A model generated the notes under the pieces. That model saw only the letters and a list, made by a program, of their open reading frames with translations, was not told where the DNA came from and searched no databases. Positions 51,570-62,116 of a stretch of 62,116 bases of DNA are shown piece after piece. Origin of the DNA: Smittium culicis (Eukaryota; Kickxellomycota; Harpellomycetes; Harpellales; Legeriomycetaceae); the NCBI GenBank assembly GCA_001970855.1, contig LSSN01001209.1, positions 1 through 62,116 of the forward strand, read 5' to 3'. Within the stretch, counting starts at the first letter, position 1; every line of letters begins with the position of its first letter. The position numbers and the translations under genes are program-made.

Positions 51570-52372
51570 TATTTATTTAAATTTAATTATTTGGAGGAGG
51601 ATTGAGGAATTGGTGATAAATAAAAGATTAATGCAGCTGGGGAAATCTGTTAGCCAATTTTGCAAGTTTATTGTTTGTAAAGTCGAATGTGAACAAAATG
51701 AAGTTTTAATTGGTAGTATGATATTAAAAAAAAGATTTAGCAAAGAAGAGGTTGGTAAATTAGAGCGGAATAAGATTCGAACAGAGATTACTCGGTCGAA
51801 ATGTTAGAAAGTAAAAGGTCTATGACGAGCATTAAAATATAGGTAGGAAAAGAGCTTGTAAAAATAGGGGTTGGTATTTGAAGAGGTAGGATGAATGAGT
51901 GTGTTTAAGGTAAATACAGGAGAAAAAAAATATAAAATTGAAAAGATGTAAGAGAGAAACTATAAAGTTCGATGAGTCTTATATTAGTAAAGTAAAATAT
52001 AGTATAAAAAAAAGATGGCATGTGTGAAATAAAAAGTAATTTATTACTAATATTATGAAAAAAGCAACACAAATCGATTGGCCTCTAAAAAAGACAGACG
52101 TCTTTTAAATACCAAAAGAATTTGGATCCAAAAAAGAAAAGAGCGTCAATTACTCATAAAAAGAAAATAAGCATCAAATACTCAATAAAGGAGTAATATT
52201 TTGGCAATGAAAGAGAAATGCAAAAATTAACAGAAATCTTCGTATAGCTAAAAACTTTAATAGTATTAAAAAGTGCTATAAAGAGTATAAAACCATAAAA
52301 AAAATGAAACATCTATTAAAGCAGCGAATTTGTAAAAGAAACTAAACTGTATACAGGAAGAGTCAGCACACT
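51570..52372. other. Upstream region of Rictor gene / 3' region of next gene
   Basis: About 800 bp of A-rich sequence that should hold the Rictor promoter (minus orientation reads away from 51569). No conserved motif or additional gene seen. Confidence 0.5.
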
Positions 52373-52930
52373 TTACGTACAACTCACAAATCTCCACGAT
52401 GCTTTGAACCTGCCGACAAAGAGAGGCGCGAGAGCTTTGAACGCTGCCGGCGAGAGGTCCAAATCGCCATACGCGCACTCTGGGCATTTATCAACGGCGC
52501 GAACCTTCACGCTTGCTCCAAGATGGTTTTTGATAAGAATGCATTTCCCACATACTCCCGCTAAGTTCGGGTTAGCTTCGCCACCATACTGCGACGTATT
52601 AACTGCAGCCACCAGGTCGTTATCATTATGCCTTTCTCCACAAGCCCCAAGCCCCGTGCTGTAATGTGTCATTGAGCCGCAAAATTCTGAGTTTTCTGGG
52701 TTCGCTAGCTTCAGGTTGTCGCACGTTACTAGCTTGTACTCCTCAGGTCTTGTGAACAGTGCAAATACTGCCACTGGTCTCGAAATAAATCGATTGTGAT
52801 GCTTTCTACCGCGCATATGACCATGTCTGTTCCATCGACGTCCATTTATGTCTCGGTTACGTACACCTGGAATCGAAAAGGATAGCGCCAGGCTAGTTAA
52901 AAACAATAGAGCGAAAACTGCAAACTTCAT
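52373..52930 (-). CDS. Secreted double-psi beta-barrel (expansin/RlpA-like) protein
   Basis: Single-exon gene of 185 residues. Residues 1-19 are a signal peptide (hydrophobic FALLFLTSLALSFS). A His/Arg-rich linker follows (about 25-50), then a double-psi beta-barrel from about 85 to the end. Family hallmarks are present: STGLGACGERHNDNDLVAAV, VCGKCILIKN, VRAVDKCPEC and GDLDLSPAAFKALAP, including the Asp residues (Asp147, Asp158) used in the barrel groove. Fungal proteins of this small secreted class are often related to expansins, barwin or papain-inhibitor-like proteins and act in the wall or extracellular space; exact substrate unknown. Codons are more GC-rich than neighbours, like PDI and Pin1, suggesting good expression. 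It lies in the same orientation as, and 804 bp from, the Rictor gene, with no functional link implied. Confidence 0.93.
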   Translation of the reverse strand: MKFAVFALLFLTSLALSFSIPGVRNRDINGRRWNRHGHMRGRKHHNRFISRPVAVFALFTRPEEYKLVTCDNLKLANPENSEFCGSMTHYSTGLGACGERHNDNDLVAAVNTSQYGGEANPNLAGVCGKCILIKNHLGASVKVRAVDKCPECAYGDLDLSPAAFKALAPLFVGRFKASWRFVSCT

Positions 52931-54786
52931 TTCCTATGTATAATTTTACAAGTATGTGCAGTCTTTCTTCTTTATCCCTTTTTTTAAAGAAACTTCGTCG
53001 TTTTAATCGAAATTTATAAATGCTATCAATTAGTTAATGAATGCAGTAGAGTAATATATCGAGATTTTTTTTGAGATGGAGGGGGGGGGATGAATACAAT
53101 AAAAGGGAATTTGTTTATGCGTAATGACTATAAATTGCAGAGTAAATACTCAGGTATAAACAAGGAACAATATTTAGAAATAAGCTTGAAATATATATCT
53201 TGCTTAATATAATGTATTATTAACAAAATGTAAAAGTTATTCAGGTATTAATCTAAATAGCGTATTTGTAATATGAGTATCAAATGATGAAATTTTATCT
53301 AGCAATGCTTTGCTTAATGATGATGAGGTATAAATAATGAACTGTCTCGTTGAATATAAAAATGGTATATAGAAAATCGTAGGCTTTATATACTAAAAAC
53401 TATTTTTTATCAAAATTATTTTTCAAGAGAGGTAAGTATAGATTCTGTATTCATATCATAAAATGAAATAAACAAATATAATAATGCCAAATGAATTAAA
53501 GTAAGTTTATTATAAACTCCACTCTTTCCCCAATAAAATCAAAAAAGTTTTAAAGAGCTAGTTCTATTCAACTTCCGAAGAACCTGTTTTATTTATAGAA
53601 CCTCTTTACTTTTAAACTGATTTTTTCGGCTTAATGCGAAATTTATATTTTTTCCTTGTACACAAAAGAATAATCTAACTGAATTATAGCATATTGTAAA
53701 CTAAACAAACCGTTCTCAAGTTATAATCAGTAGTAATTATCTCTAATAATATTGTAGCAGCTATAGCGATAATAATTAAACCCAATAATAATAACTGTAG
53801 TAATTATAGCGAACGATAGTTGTGAAAGAAGTTGTATCGAATAGCAGCATAGTTATCTGCCTGCTGAGGCTATTTCTATTGAATTTATTTCAATAGTGTA
53901 GCAGCAACGGTTTGTATAAAAAACGGAGAACAATCAAGTATTATTGAAAGAGTTGCAAGTTTTTATCCAAAATTCCACTGTATTGGATAAAAATACAAAT
54001 TCCTTTTTCAAATTCTCCAAGCTCATAAAATTTAATTGTTTAAAAAAAGAAATTTTTTTTATTTGACAGAGCGGTTTAGTTTTCTCTTTATTCACAATAC
54101 TAGAATTAAATATAACTAATAGAAATAATGATTTTTTATAACAGCTTATTTTTTCTAATAAAAAAAGAAAACTTCATTCTCAATTTTCTTTGTCCACCTC
54201 TATTTTTATCTTTAAAAAAGCATTGTTCTATAAATAGTTGCAAGCAGTTTGAATTGTATTTTCCACAAATTACAATCGATCTCTCATTAAATACAACACG
54301 TAATTTTTCACATCTTTTTTTTTTAATTTGCTGTTTTTATTTCGTAGCAATATAATACTGCTATTGAATTAAAATAAATCCACTAAAATCTCTTCCCAAG
54401 TCTCCATACTAATCTACGGAATTACGTTCATTTGCATTTTTTTACCATATTTCTGGATTCGCATTCATATTACTCAATTCACATATGAATATCAACATTC
54501 TTATTACTATTACTGAGTATTTTTTATGAATGCTATTTGTATTTATTGGATTGGTTATTAGTGTACAAGGCTCTTATGCACTATTAATTTGTTTTTTTGA
54601 CCGCTTAGAGTAATCAAGCAAGGCCGAAATTAACATGATTTAGAATTCAAAATGGCTGTCAAATGAATCCTTTTTATTTCATCCGGAATTTTATATTCAC
54701 AATGGTTTCAATTACGTTTACTTTCCCGTTTTTTATCGTAAATAATAGCGAATAAATTGGCTTTATGTACTTATTCCGAATCTTAT

Positions 54787-54979
54787 TTAACCCTTTTACG
54801 CGAGGAAGGCTGCTTTTGTTCTGCCAAATATATCCAACTTTGTTATACCATAATAGTTTACTTTCGAAATTTTAAGAGGTATTGTTTTATTGTAAAAAAC
54901 TGCAAATATTTTACTTATGAATTATAAACGAATCAATAAATTTATCTTTAATAAATAGTGTTGGACGGGAAAGGGTTAA
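54787..54979 (+). mobile_element. piggyBac-like MITE, copy A
   Basis: The element runs TTAA-CCCTTTTACGCG ... GACGGGAAAGGG-TTAA, 193 bp including both TTAA. The terminal inverted repeats share TTAACCCTTT. TTAA target duplication plus CCC-starting termini is the signature of the piggyBac superfamily. There is no coding capacity. Its reverse complement aligns with copy B at 60281-60476 both at the ends and internally (ATTCGTTTATAATTCATAAG against ATTCGCTTATGATTTATAAG), so the two are members of one family inserted in opposite orientations. Confidence 0.7.
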
Positions 54980-56442
54980 ATGTGAGTTTTTTTTTGGCTC
55001 ACTTTCACCTTCCCTCTTAAATATGATTAAGCTTGGATGTTTAGATATATGAATGCATAAATAGCCGATAAAATGGGCGCTTAATCCGCCAAAATGGCTG
55101 GGGGGGTTTTTAAAGTTTATTAGAAAATAAAATTTTTTAGCTGCGTTAGTATGGAATCTATCATTGTTTTTATAATTCGCGTTTTTTATTTTTTAAAAAA
55201 ATCAAGGACTAAGAAGACGTTAAACAGAAAAAATCCACTTTAATTTAATTTTTTTTTAAATTTAATATACTAGTTATTTATTTGATATAATACTTGAATC
55301 GAATTTATTTTTAACAAGTTAGTCGTGTTTATTTTTTGGAAACTGTGAAAAAAAATTTTTTTTATTAATTTAAACTCGAGCATGAATTAAATCAATTCTT
55401 CAAAACATACACCCCTACTAGAAGCTACATCAACTTTATAAAATATTTGCCAAAGTTGAGGGGTAGTTTAAAAATATGTCGAGGTTGGGAATTATATTAA
55501 ACCGCAGAAATTTTTAGGACCATAAATTCTTCTATTAGGAAGTGAAAAAAGTAATGAAAAAAATATGATGAGGGGGATATTTAAATATGAACTGTTTCTA
55601 TATGAAAAATTAACAAAAAATAGTTAATTTTTTTTTTTTCAGTAGCGCGTTGGAGTACAATTTTATTAAAATCTGTTATAGTTTATTTTTTAATCATTGG
55701 TAGTAATACCCCGAATAAAAATAGAAAAAGAATTTAGCTTAAACGTTTATTTTTGATATAAACGGCTATAAGAAAATTTATAAAATGAAAAATGTCGCGT
55801 TAAAATCTCCACGACATACATAATATTTTCCCAATTCAATATATCGAAGGAATTAGGAAGTTTTGAATTTCTGAAATGGAGAAAGTAATTGAATTATGTA
55901 CCACCATATGTTTAAAAAAATAGAGCATTCGACTGGGATTGTGTAGATAAATAAAATTTCGTATGTGAACAAATATATAGATACAAACAATTAAAATAAT
56001 TGATTTCCAGTCAAGTAATCAGGAAAATAATGACTATTTTTTACAAAACTAATTTTGTGATCAGATATTAGAGTTGATATGGTTGCCCATTTTCAGGTAT
56101 GGTTGAATAACAAAATATTTATTTCAATTAATTGCTTTTAATAAAATATTTAAATGCTCAATGATTTGAGTTTAGATATCTTTTCGCCTCAGCTGAGAAA
56201 AGATTAAATTTAATAAATTAGTAGATATTATCGATTTTGGTTTATTAAGGATTATAAATAGGCTATAGTCTACGCATATTTCTAAATAAATAGCACACTC
56301 TAAACAATAATTTCAAAGTTAAATATGTAAATACTTTGGATTTAGGTTGGAATTGCGCAATAATTTCTTATTAATATGTAGCCCAATAGAATTACTGGCT
56401 ATTATACTGTGGTGAAAATAAGCAATAAAAATTGGGGTGTTT

Positions 56443-56469
56443 GTATAGGCCAATAGAGTTAGCCTATAC
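56443..56469. promoter_or_regulatory. Inverted repeat with CCAAT in the loop
   Basis: GTATAGGC (56443-56450) and GCCTATAC (56462-56469) are perfect 8-bp arms around an 11-nt loop; the CCAAT box at 56450-56454 overlaps the first arm and loop. It lies about 300 bp upstream of the Pin1 start codon. A regulatory role is inferred from position. Confidence 0.3.
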
Positions 56470-56762
56470 CAAAAGCTAATTTTCCGCATTTTATTTTATT
56501 TTTTTGGAGAAAAGCATATTTTGAATATTTAGACTACGCAATTACTAATCGTAAATTTTTTTTATTAGCCTTTACAGATTTCATAACTGAATTTCAGAAA
56601 CGCAGTCAGCTCATATTTCATCTAAATAAATATTTAAATACCAATTTATTTTCAAGACCTCAACGAAAACTAATTCAAAGTAAACTGTTCAGTTTCCGTT
56701 ATAATATTTATAAATTTCTATAACAGTTATCTATATTAATAAAACATCAATAGTTATATACC

Positions 56763-57649
56763 ATGGTAAGCTTTTGTTTACATCCACTATCATAACCAAG
56801 CTTATTTACTCAAACCTTACGTATTAAAAGCATGAAACTTAATATCAATATAATCCTAAATTTAAAACATATTTATCCAGCATACATCTATTCTGTACTT
56901 TTTATATCATTCGATAATAAACTTCTTTTTTTTTTACACATATCTATGCGCGTTTATAGAGCGATAGAAACTCTGCACTTCCACCAAACTGGGAGGTTCG
57001 CACCTCGCGTTCAAGGAACATGCCTTATTACTTCAACACTGTAACAAAGGAAAGCCGCTGGGATCCTCCATCTGGTAAAGATGTTCTCGCTGCTGATCAA
57101 AATTCTGGGAAAATTAGAGTTTCGCATCTACTTGTAAAACACAATGGAAGCAGAAGACCCAGTTCATGGAAGCAAGTAAGCACTAAAATCCCCTCCTCCC
57201 TTTGTATACATACTTCCGCATTACCCTTGTGCACGCTCTATAGCTGCACATAAATTTTATAAGCGTAAAATATATTATATTTTTGCCCCGAATCAAAAAA
57301 TTCAGTTTCTTGATTTCGGTTTTATAGTGTAAAAGACATAGCCTTTTAACAGCCTTATTTTATTATGACGCCGCGCTTATAGGAAAACATTACAAGAAGC
57401 AAGCAAGAAGCCCTCGACATGATCCTCAACTTCCAGCACCAAATTCAGACCGGTGCAGCTACGTTGCCTGATCTAGCCTCCACTGAAAGCGACTGCTCCA
57501 GCGCCAAACGACACGGAGATCTAGGTTTCTTTGGTAGAGGCCAGATGCAGCCCTCCTTCGAGTCTGCTTCATACTCCCTCGCTGTCGGTCAGCTATCTGA
57601 ACCCGTTCATTCTGACAGCGGAATTCACCTGATCTTACGCACTGCCTAA
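56763..57649 (+). CDS. ESS1: Pin1/Ess1-type WW-domain prolyl isomerase
   Basis: Three exons: 56763-56765 (only the ATG, followed by GTAAGC), 56960-57175 and 57383-57649, giving 161 residues (human Pin1 163, yeast Ess1 170). It isomerises phospho-Ser/Thr-Pro bonds, notably in the RNA polymerase II CTD. The WW domain (about 6-39) runs from LPPNWEV to ESRWDPP, with both tryptophans (Trp12, Trp35). The parvulin domain follows: His57, the phosphate-binding loop SRRPSSW (Arg66, Arg67), active-site Cys111 in SDCSSAKRHGDLG, and His155 in GIHLIL. The usual KRGGDLG is KRHGDLG here. The one-codon first exon is my inference: the frame before the WW domain is closed by TAG at the acceptor TTATAG, and joining it to ATG|GTAAGC yields MSDRNSALPPNWEV, an excellent family start. 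Confidence 0.93.
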
Positions 57650-58190
57650 CCCGTCTGAATGACAGAATTTCTAAATTAGATAGAGTCCAGCATATCAAAC
57701 ATTTAAAGCTCTGTGTTAAAGACCAGCTAGGAAGACTGGTATACTGAAATTGCGAATTAGAGGCCTATATTATTCGCTCCCAATTGAATTATTCCCTTAC
57801 TAAATTTACAAATTTGATTTGACTTAACTTGGCCAATACCCATTTAATAAATTTCTTTCAACCATAAAAAAAAATTTTTTTTTTTGTTAGTTTGCAAAAA
57901 TTAATTTATACTTATATTTACAGCTTATTTTACGCAAATATTTAACATTTATCGCTTTTAATAACCATTTCCAATCTACCTTTGTCTTAAAATCACTCTA
58001 GATTTTATTTTTTAAATCTAGCAAACACCTCGATTTCACAGCATCGACTGCTCTCTATTTTCCAAAAATAACATTCGACAACAAAAATCAACATAATTAT
58101 AAAATTAGCTGTACATACTTTGCCCTAAATCTTAATTGTTCTTTTTCATCGGTACAGAGTTACTGTTTAGTTTCTTCTAAAATATCAAAA
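57650..58190. other. Spacer between Pin1 and Lcp5 genes
   Basis: 540 bp, AT-rich, head-to-tail spacer carrying the Pin1 3' region and the Lcp5 promoter. No additional gene or clear TATA box seen. Confidence 0.55.
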
Positions 58191-59563
58191 ATGGCACTCG
58201 AAATTGACAATTTCAACTCCCACTTATCGCAAATCAGCAATTTAGCTAACGAACTAGCTTTTGTTGTTGATAAACTGTCAGAAAAGTAATTGTTTCCTTT
58301 TCCATTGCATAAAACAATTTATATTTTGCGAGATATTATACTTGTTAAATCCAATATAAATTCTTATCATTCGTTAATTTTTTAAATATTTTTCAATAGT
58401 GTATCCTCGAAAGATTACGAAACCGAACAAGGAATAAGTTTACTTACAATAAAATACTGTACGATTCTATTCCTATTTTACTAATACATATCGTTGCATA
58501 ATCCAACTTATTTACCTATTAAACTATAAATAAATATAAACTAGATACTCTATTGGAATATGTCTCCAATCTGTCCTTTGTTGCCACCCTAAAATTAAAC
58601 AAAATCGATATCGAATCACATCCCGTTATTGATAGACTAATTGAAAACAGACTATACTTGGAAAAAATAAAGCCCATTGAACAACGAATGCGTTACCAAA
58701 TAGATAAACTAATCAGAACTGCTCTAACAGCCAACTCTAATGACCCACAAATATCTTCTTCCAAACTAGGCTCAACAAATCCTGAAGATATCTCCTCCCA
58801 GCAAGTTGATCCTCTAAACCAAGACGAATCAGAATCCTTATATAAACCAAAATTAGATAGTCTAATGGCGTCTGCAAAAGCTCAGGGTATTCTCGAGTCC
58901 CATTCTTCCTCTTCTCTCCAACAATCAGATCCGAATAAAGCTTACCAGCCTCCTAAACTTATTCCAGTTCATTACGATGAAGATGATTCGCTTAAAGCTA
59001 AGCGCGAAAAAGCTGAACTCCGCCTTAAAGAGCGCGCCAAAAAATCACAAATTATCAACGAGCTCATTTCCGAATTTGATGCTAGACCCGAAAAATCTTC
59101 TTCTTGGGGTACTAGTAGCACTGTAGGTGTTGCCCAAAACGAAAAATTCGAAGCTGATAGATTACATAGAGAAAAATATGAAGAAGATAACTTTATCCGT
59201 ATGACCATATCCAAAAAAGACAAAAAACGTCTCAAACAGGGAACTTTACGCCTCGACGACGAATTTGCTGTAATATATTTATTTTTATTCTTATTCACAA
59301 AAATTATCAAAAAATTTGTCTTCATTTTTGAAAAGTATCTGTTTTTACTAACAAAAATTTTTACGCTTTTATTTATTTAGGGGTTGGAAGACTTTGCTGG
59401 TATCGATACCTTATCCAGAGCTGCATCCTCTTCAAATGCTAAAAGAAAGAGCGTTGTTGAAAAGCGCGCTCCCTCATCTTCCTCCGCTGGCTCTATAAAT
59501 CCTTTCTCCAAGCCATCTGCTAAAAAACTCAAATCTGGAAAATTCCAATCAAGGAAAAGATAG
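58191..59563 (+). CDS. LCP5: Lcp5/neuroguidin-like U3 snoRNP (SSU processome) protein
   Basis: Four exons: 58191-58285, 58400-58458, 58545-59269 and 59381-59563, joined in phase to 353 residues (yeast Lcp5 357). In the family it associates with U3 and helps process 18S rRNA precursors in the nucleolus. Residues about 10-95 form the Sas10/Utp3/C1D domain, including GISLLTIKY joined to YTLLEYVSNL and PVIDRLIENRLYLEKIKPIE. A Ser/Gln/Asp-rich middle follows, then AYQPPKLIPVHYDED, a conserved element of the family, and the charged KKDKKRLKQG region. A basic C-terminus (LSRAASSSNAKRKS...KKLKSGKFQSRKR) serves as a nucleolar/RNA-binding tail. Introns contain TACTAAT/TACTAAC branch sites (near 58479 and 59346). 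Exon 2 is only 59 nt but both its junctions rebuild the conserved GxSxLxxK helix. Confidence 0.92.
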
Positions 59564-62116
59564 ACATAATTTTTTTTTTCTTATTTACTACATAATGGAA
59601 ATTAAACTCGTATAAAATTTACCCCACTTTTATACCATCTGGTTTAACCTTTTTCTATCATTTTGCCCTTTTTATTTGCTAAGCTTTTTTACGATTTTAT
59701 TTTCTTACTCGAAAGTATCATTCCAGAAAAACACTTATCTTTTCAATCCATTAATACTAAATAAATATACACTTAGTAAGGTTACATTAGTATTACTCAT
59801 TTTTTCATCATTTACAAATTTCAGGCCATCTTATTATAAAAAAACAGCATTTTGTCTCATTTCAAGTAAAAAAAATTTTATCAACTTGTTTATACTAGAT
59901 TTATAGATACTTTTTTTGATGTATAGTGGTAAATCTAAATATTTAAGCCAAACTTAGCTTTTAATCACTATTAACTAAAATTATCTCGATATCGGTTCAG
60001 CCTTAAGCTCGTATTTCTTATTGTTCAGCAAATTATAGCTTACTAAAGAATTTTTTTTCAAAATGGTTATCAATTTTAACCTTTTCATCTTTGGCAATAA
60101 TATGATTACTTATGGGAAGTTTGAGTTTGGTATGAATCAGTTGTTGGCACAGTAATATTTAACTTTATTTAAATACTAGTCTGAACTTAAATTATACTAT
60201 ATTGAATGAAACCATGTTAATTGGCTACAGCGGAATGTTTTTTTTTCAGACATTTTTATGTCTGGTGCCACTTTTAATCGCTAACCCTTTCCTGACCTAC
60301 ACTTTGAAAATTTTTAATTTAATTATTCGCTTATGATTTATAAGCACATTTATTACAAACTGCTATTTTACATTACACTAATAACTATTTTAATCTCGGA
60401 ATTTAATCATTATTATCGAACGCAGTTGAGTATGCATTGTAAACCAAAACCAGTCTACCTAGCAGGAAAGGATTAAATAATACAAATCACGCTAAATTAC
60501 CCATTTTTATTACTTTTTGAGTCTTATTGAATCTTAATCACTCGAGCTCAATGAAATAATAGCCATAATAACAACGCATTTAAAAAAATTTTATATTGTG
60601 GTTTAGTTAATTTATAAAAAAAAAAAACTAGATATATATCAATATCAGTTTTGTATATTTTTGATTGCGAAATAGCAATCTTAAGAAACGCTAAAACAGT
60701 CTACTTTTGAACGGGAAAAGCCTCAAAAAAAGGCATAATAGAACTATTATATAACGAAGATAGATTTTAAGATATTTGAATAGCAAAATACTAATTAAAT
60801 TCAGCTATTTCGCAAGAACCGGGAAAAAAAATTCTATCGCCAATAAGAAATAATTAAAAAATTTTATAATATCTGATACTTTTCGATTTAGCTCGAGGAG
60901 TTTGGAAATTAGTCGTCATTTCGATATGGGTGAGTAATTTCTTAATTCTCAACTAATTTCTTTCTTTTTTTTTTTTATATCAGGAAGATCAACTAAATTC
61001 TTAATCAAAATTAAAGTGCTAAATAAATAAGTTATTTCAGAATTAATATTGTTTGTTAACTACTATTGGCCAAAAAACATACAATCGTTTTGACCTTGTA
61101 TCCCTTTCGCGGGCGATAAACTTATTTTGGTCCACAAAATACAATCAACTTCAATAAAAATAATATAATTCCAAAACTCTATTAATCATTTGTTTGCTTT
61201 AGAATGGTGGCAAATAAAAAATCTAATTTTAAATTGCTGGGAATCGCCAGATTCATTTTTTAAAAATGTTCAATGGTAGACGACAGTATAAGAAATTAAA
61301 AGAATAAGTCAAATATATTTAAATTTTAAACATTTATCAGCTGATTAACGTATATACTACTCTTAGCCATGAAAGTCACCAATCAAATATTGTTAGAAGA
61401 ATTTATTTTAGAGAATAACTATAATAAATGCTTTGAGCATTCTGATTTCTACTAAAATGTTAGCATATAATCACAAGTATGTAAAATATTCATTTTTCTC
61501 AATTATGAACAACTCTTTCCACAGAGTTAATATATTTTTAGCCTATCTAATATAACCAACACTTTTATTAGTAAATTTTTCGATTTTAGGCTCATTCAAA
61601 TATATTCTTTATGTTTAATAATAGCAAATAGTACGTATACTTTTTTATCATAAAATAATCAATTAACCCGTTTTTTTTAGTATGTTGAACGGGATATGAA
61701 TATAATGGGGAAATAGAGATGCATGTATTTGGGAGAGGTGAAATTTTTTTAATAAAATGATCTTGACTTTTTCTGTATGTACATAATTTTCTGTTCAAAA
61801 TCGTTTGATTGAATTTAGATTTTTTATTTGCCAAAAAATGGAAGCGAAATTTTTATTTCGAAATAAGTTGTTTTATTTGGGATAAAACCAGATGTTTCTA
61901 AATACATCTAGTTATCATATGTTACTAGACATGTTTCCAATAAAACATAGTTACTACAAAATAACTAGGCTTAAAAAGTTAAACATGTACGCTTTAATTA
62001 GTTACCTTGAAAAAAAATAATCGAATGACTTATTTCGGAAATATTAAAGTTATTTAAACAATGCTCAATAGGAAATTCATTCTTAATGATTATTTGCGAA
62101 ATAACTGAATTTTTGT
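59564..62116. other. Non-coding region with a second MITE
   Basis: No supported gene. Short frames (59676-59906, 61592-61834) are low-complexity and unrecognised. A TTAA-type miniature element lies at 60281-60476. A string at about 60683-60715 (CAGTCTACTTTTGAACGGGA) resembles the right end of that element and may be a fragment of a third copy. Confidence 0.5.
60281..60476 (-). mobile_element. piggyBac-like MITE, copy B
   Basis: 196 bp from CTAA-CCCTTTCCTG to CAGGAAAGGA-TTAA. One base of the left TTAA and one of the right CCC complement have mutated, so it looks older than copy A. It has no coding capacity. End and internal sequences align with the reverse complement of copy A, and the lengths match within 3 bp. 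Confidence 0.65.

Larger units (their letters stand above)
52931..56762. other. Non-coding region with a MITE
   Basis: No supported gene in 3.8 kb. Contents noted are an 8-bp perfect hairpin (CTATTGAA/TTCAATAG) at 53876-53896, a TTAA-flanked miniature transposon at 54787-54979, and, close to the Pin1 gene, CCAAT motifs at about 56383 and 56450 with an inverted repeat at 56443-56469. Frame 54128-54355 is Phe/Leu-rich with no family resemblance. Confidence 0.55.

Noticed and set aside
61676..61694. CCCG/CGGG pair next to TTAACCCG, resembling the MITE end
   Set aside because: The two arms are only about 30 bp apart and lack the internal MITE sequence, so it is a small hairpin and not a third full element.
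1..62116. CRISPR array, bacterial operon or phage-type defence system
   Set aside because: Spliceosomal introns, eukaryotic tRNAs and fungal proteins show a eukaryotic nuclear genome. No regularly spaced repeats of CRISPR type occur.

Overview
The window looks like nuclear DNA of an AT-rich, intron-rich fungus. Eight protein genes and two tRNAs can be read. Introns run mostly about 60-200 bp (the longest is 322 bp), start GTAA/GTAT/GTTT and end TAG or CAG, and several carry TACTAAC-like branch sites. Fungal signatures are a Yme2/Rna12 homologue (a family known from fungi), Lcp5, a TORC2 Rictor/Tsc11 subunit and an RDEL-ended protein disulfide isomerase. A decayed DIRS-type (tyrosine recombinase) retroelement has a gag whose style I associate with early-diverging fungi such as Harpellales (Smittium-like). 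That placement is an inference.

Layout. 1-14.4 kb: no convincing gene, very AT-rich, with a G-rich minisatellite (about 5.28-5.94 kb), a CTTTTT microsatellite and some less AT-rich, probably transposon-derived sequence (10.85-14.15 kb). 14.45-18.1 kb: a DIRS-like element on the minus strand (gag, RT-RNase H, tyrosine recombinase), full of stops and frameshifts. 20.4-24.3 kb: YME2 homologue (+, 9 exons). 24.8-26.3 kb: an unassigned 319-residue coiled-coil protein (-, 7 exons). 28.15-29.4 kb: one or two possible short unrecognised multi-exon genes (+). 30.96-32.70 kb: PDI (+, 2 exons), convergent with the ISWI remodeller at 32.97-36.71 kb (-, 2 exons). 36.7-46.4 kb: extremely AT-rich gene desert broken only by a tandem tRNA-Pro(UGG)/tRNA-Val(UAC) pair at 43.6-43.8 kb. 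46.4-51.6 kb: Rictor/Tsc11 (-, 7 exons). 52.4-52.9 kb: secreted double-psi beta-barrel protein (-). 56.8-57.6 kb: Pin1/Ess1 prolyl isomerase (+, 3 exons, the first only an ATG). 58.2-59.6 kb: Lcp5/neuroguidin (+, 4 exons). 59.6-62.1 kb: non-coding.

The genes are ordinary, unlinked housekeeping functions: mitochondrial nucleoid maintenance, ER protein folding, chromatin remodelling, TORC2 signalling, ribosome biogenesis and phospho-dependent prolyl isomerisation. I see no operon-like system. The most novel-looking items are: (1) two related ~195-bp elements at 54.79 and 60.28 kb, in opposite orientation, with CCCTTT-type terminal inverted repeats flanked by TTAA, i.e. a piggyBac-like MITE family; (2) a start-codon-only first exon in the Pin1 gene; (3) a tRNA pair 4 nt apart with no T-run between them, implying co-transcription; (4) a codon-usage shift and a long Ser/Asn-rich insertion in ISWI; (5) the unassigned short genes around 28-29 kb.

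Exon coordinates were derived by hand from splice signals and reading-frame continuity. The phases of every multi-exon gene model close without internal stops, but none is supported by transcript data.
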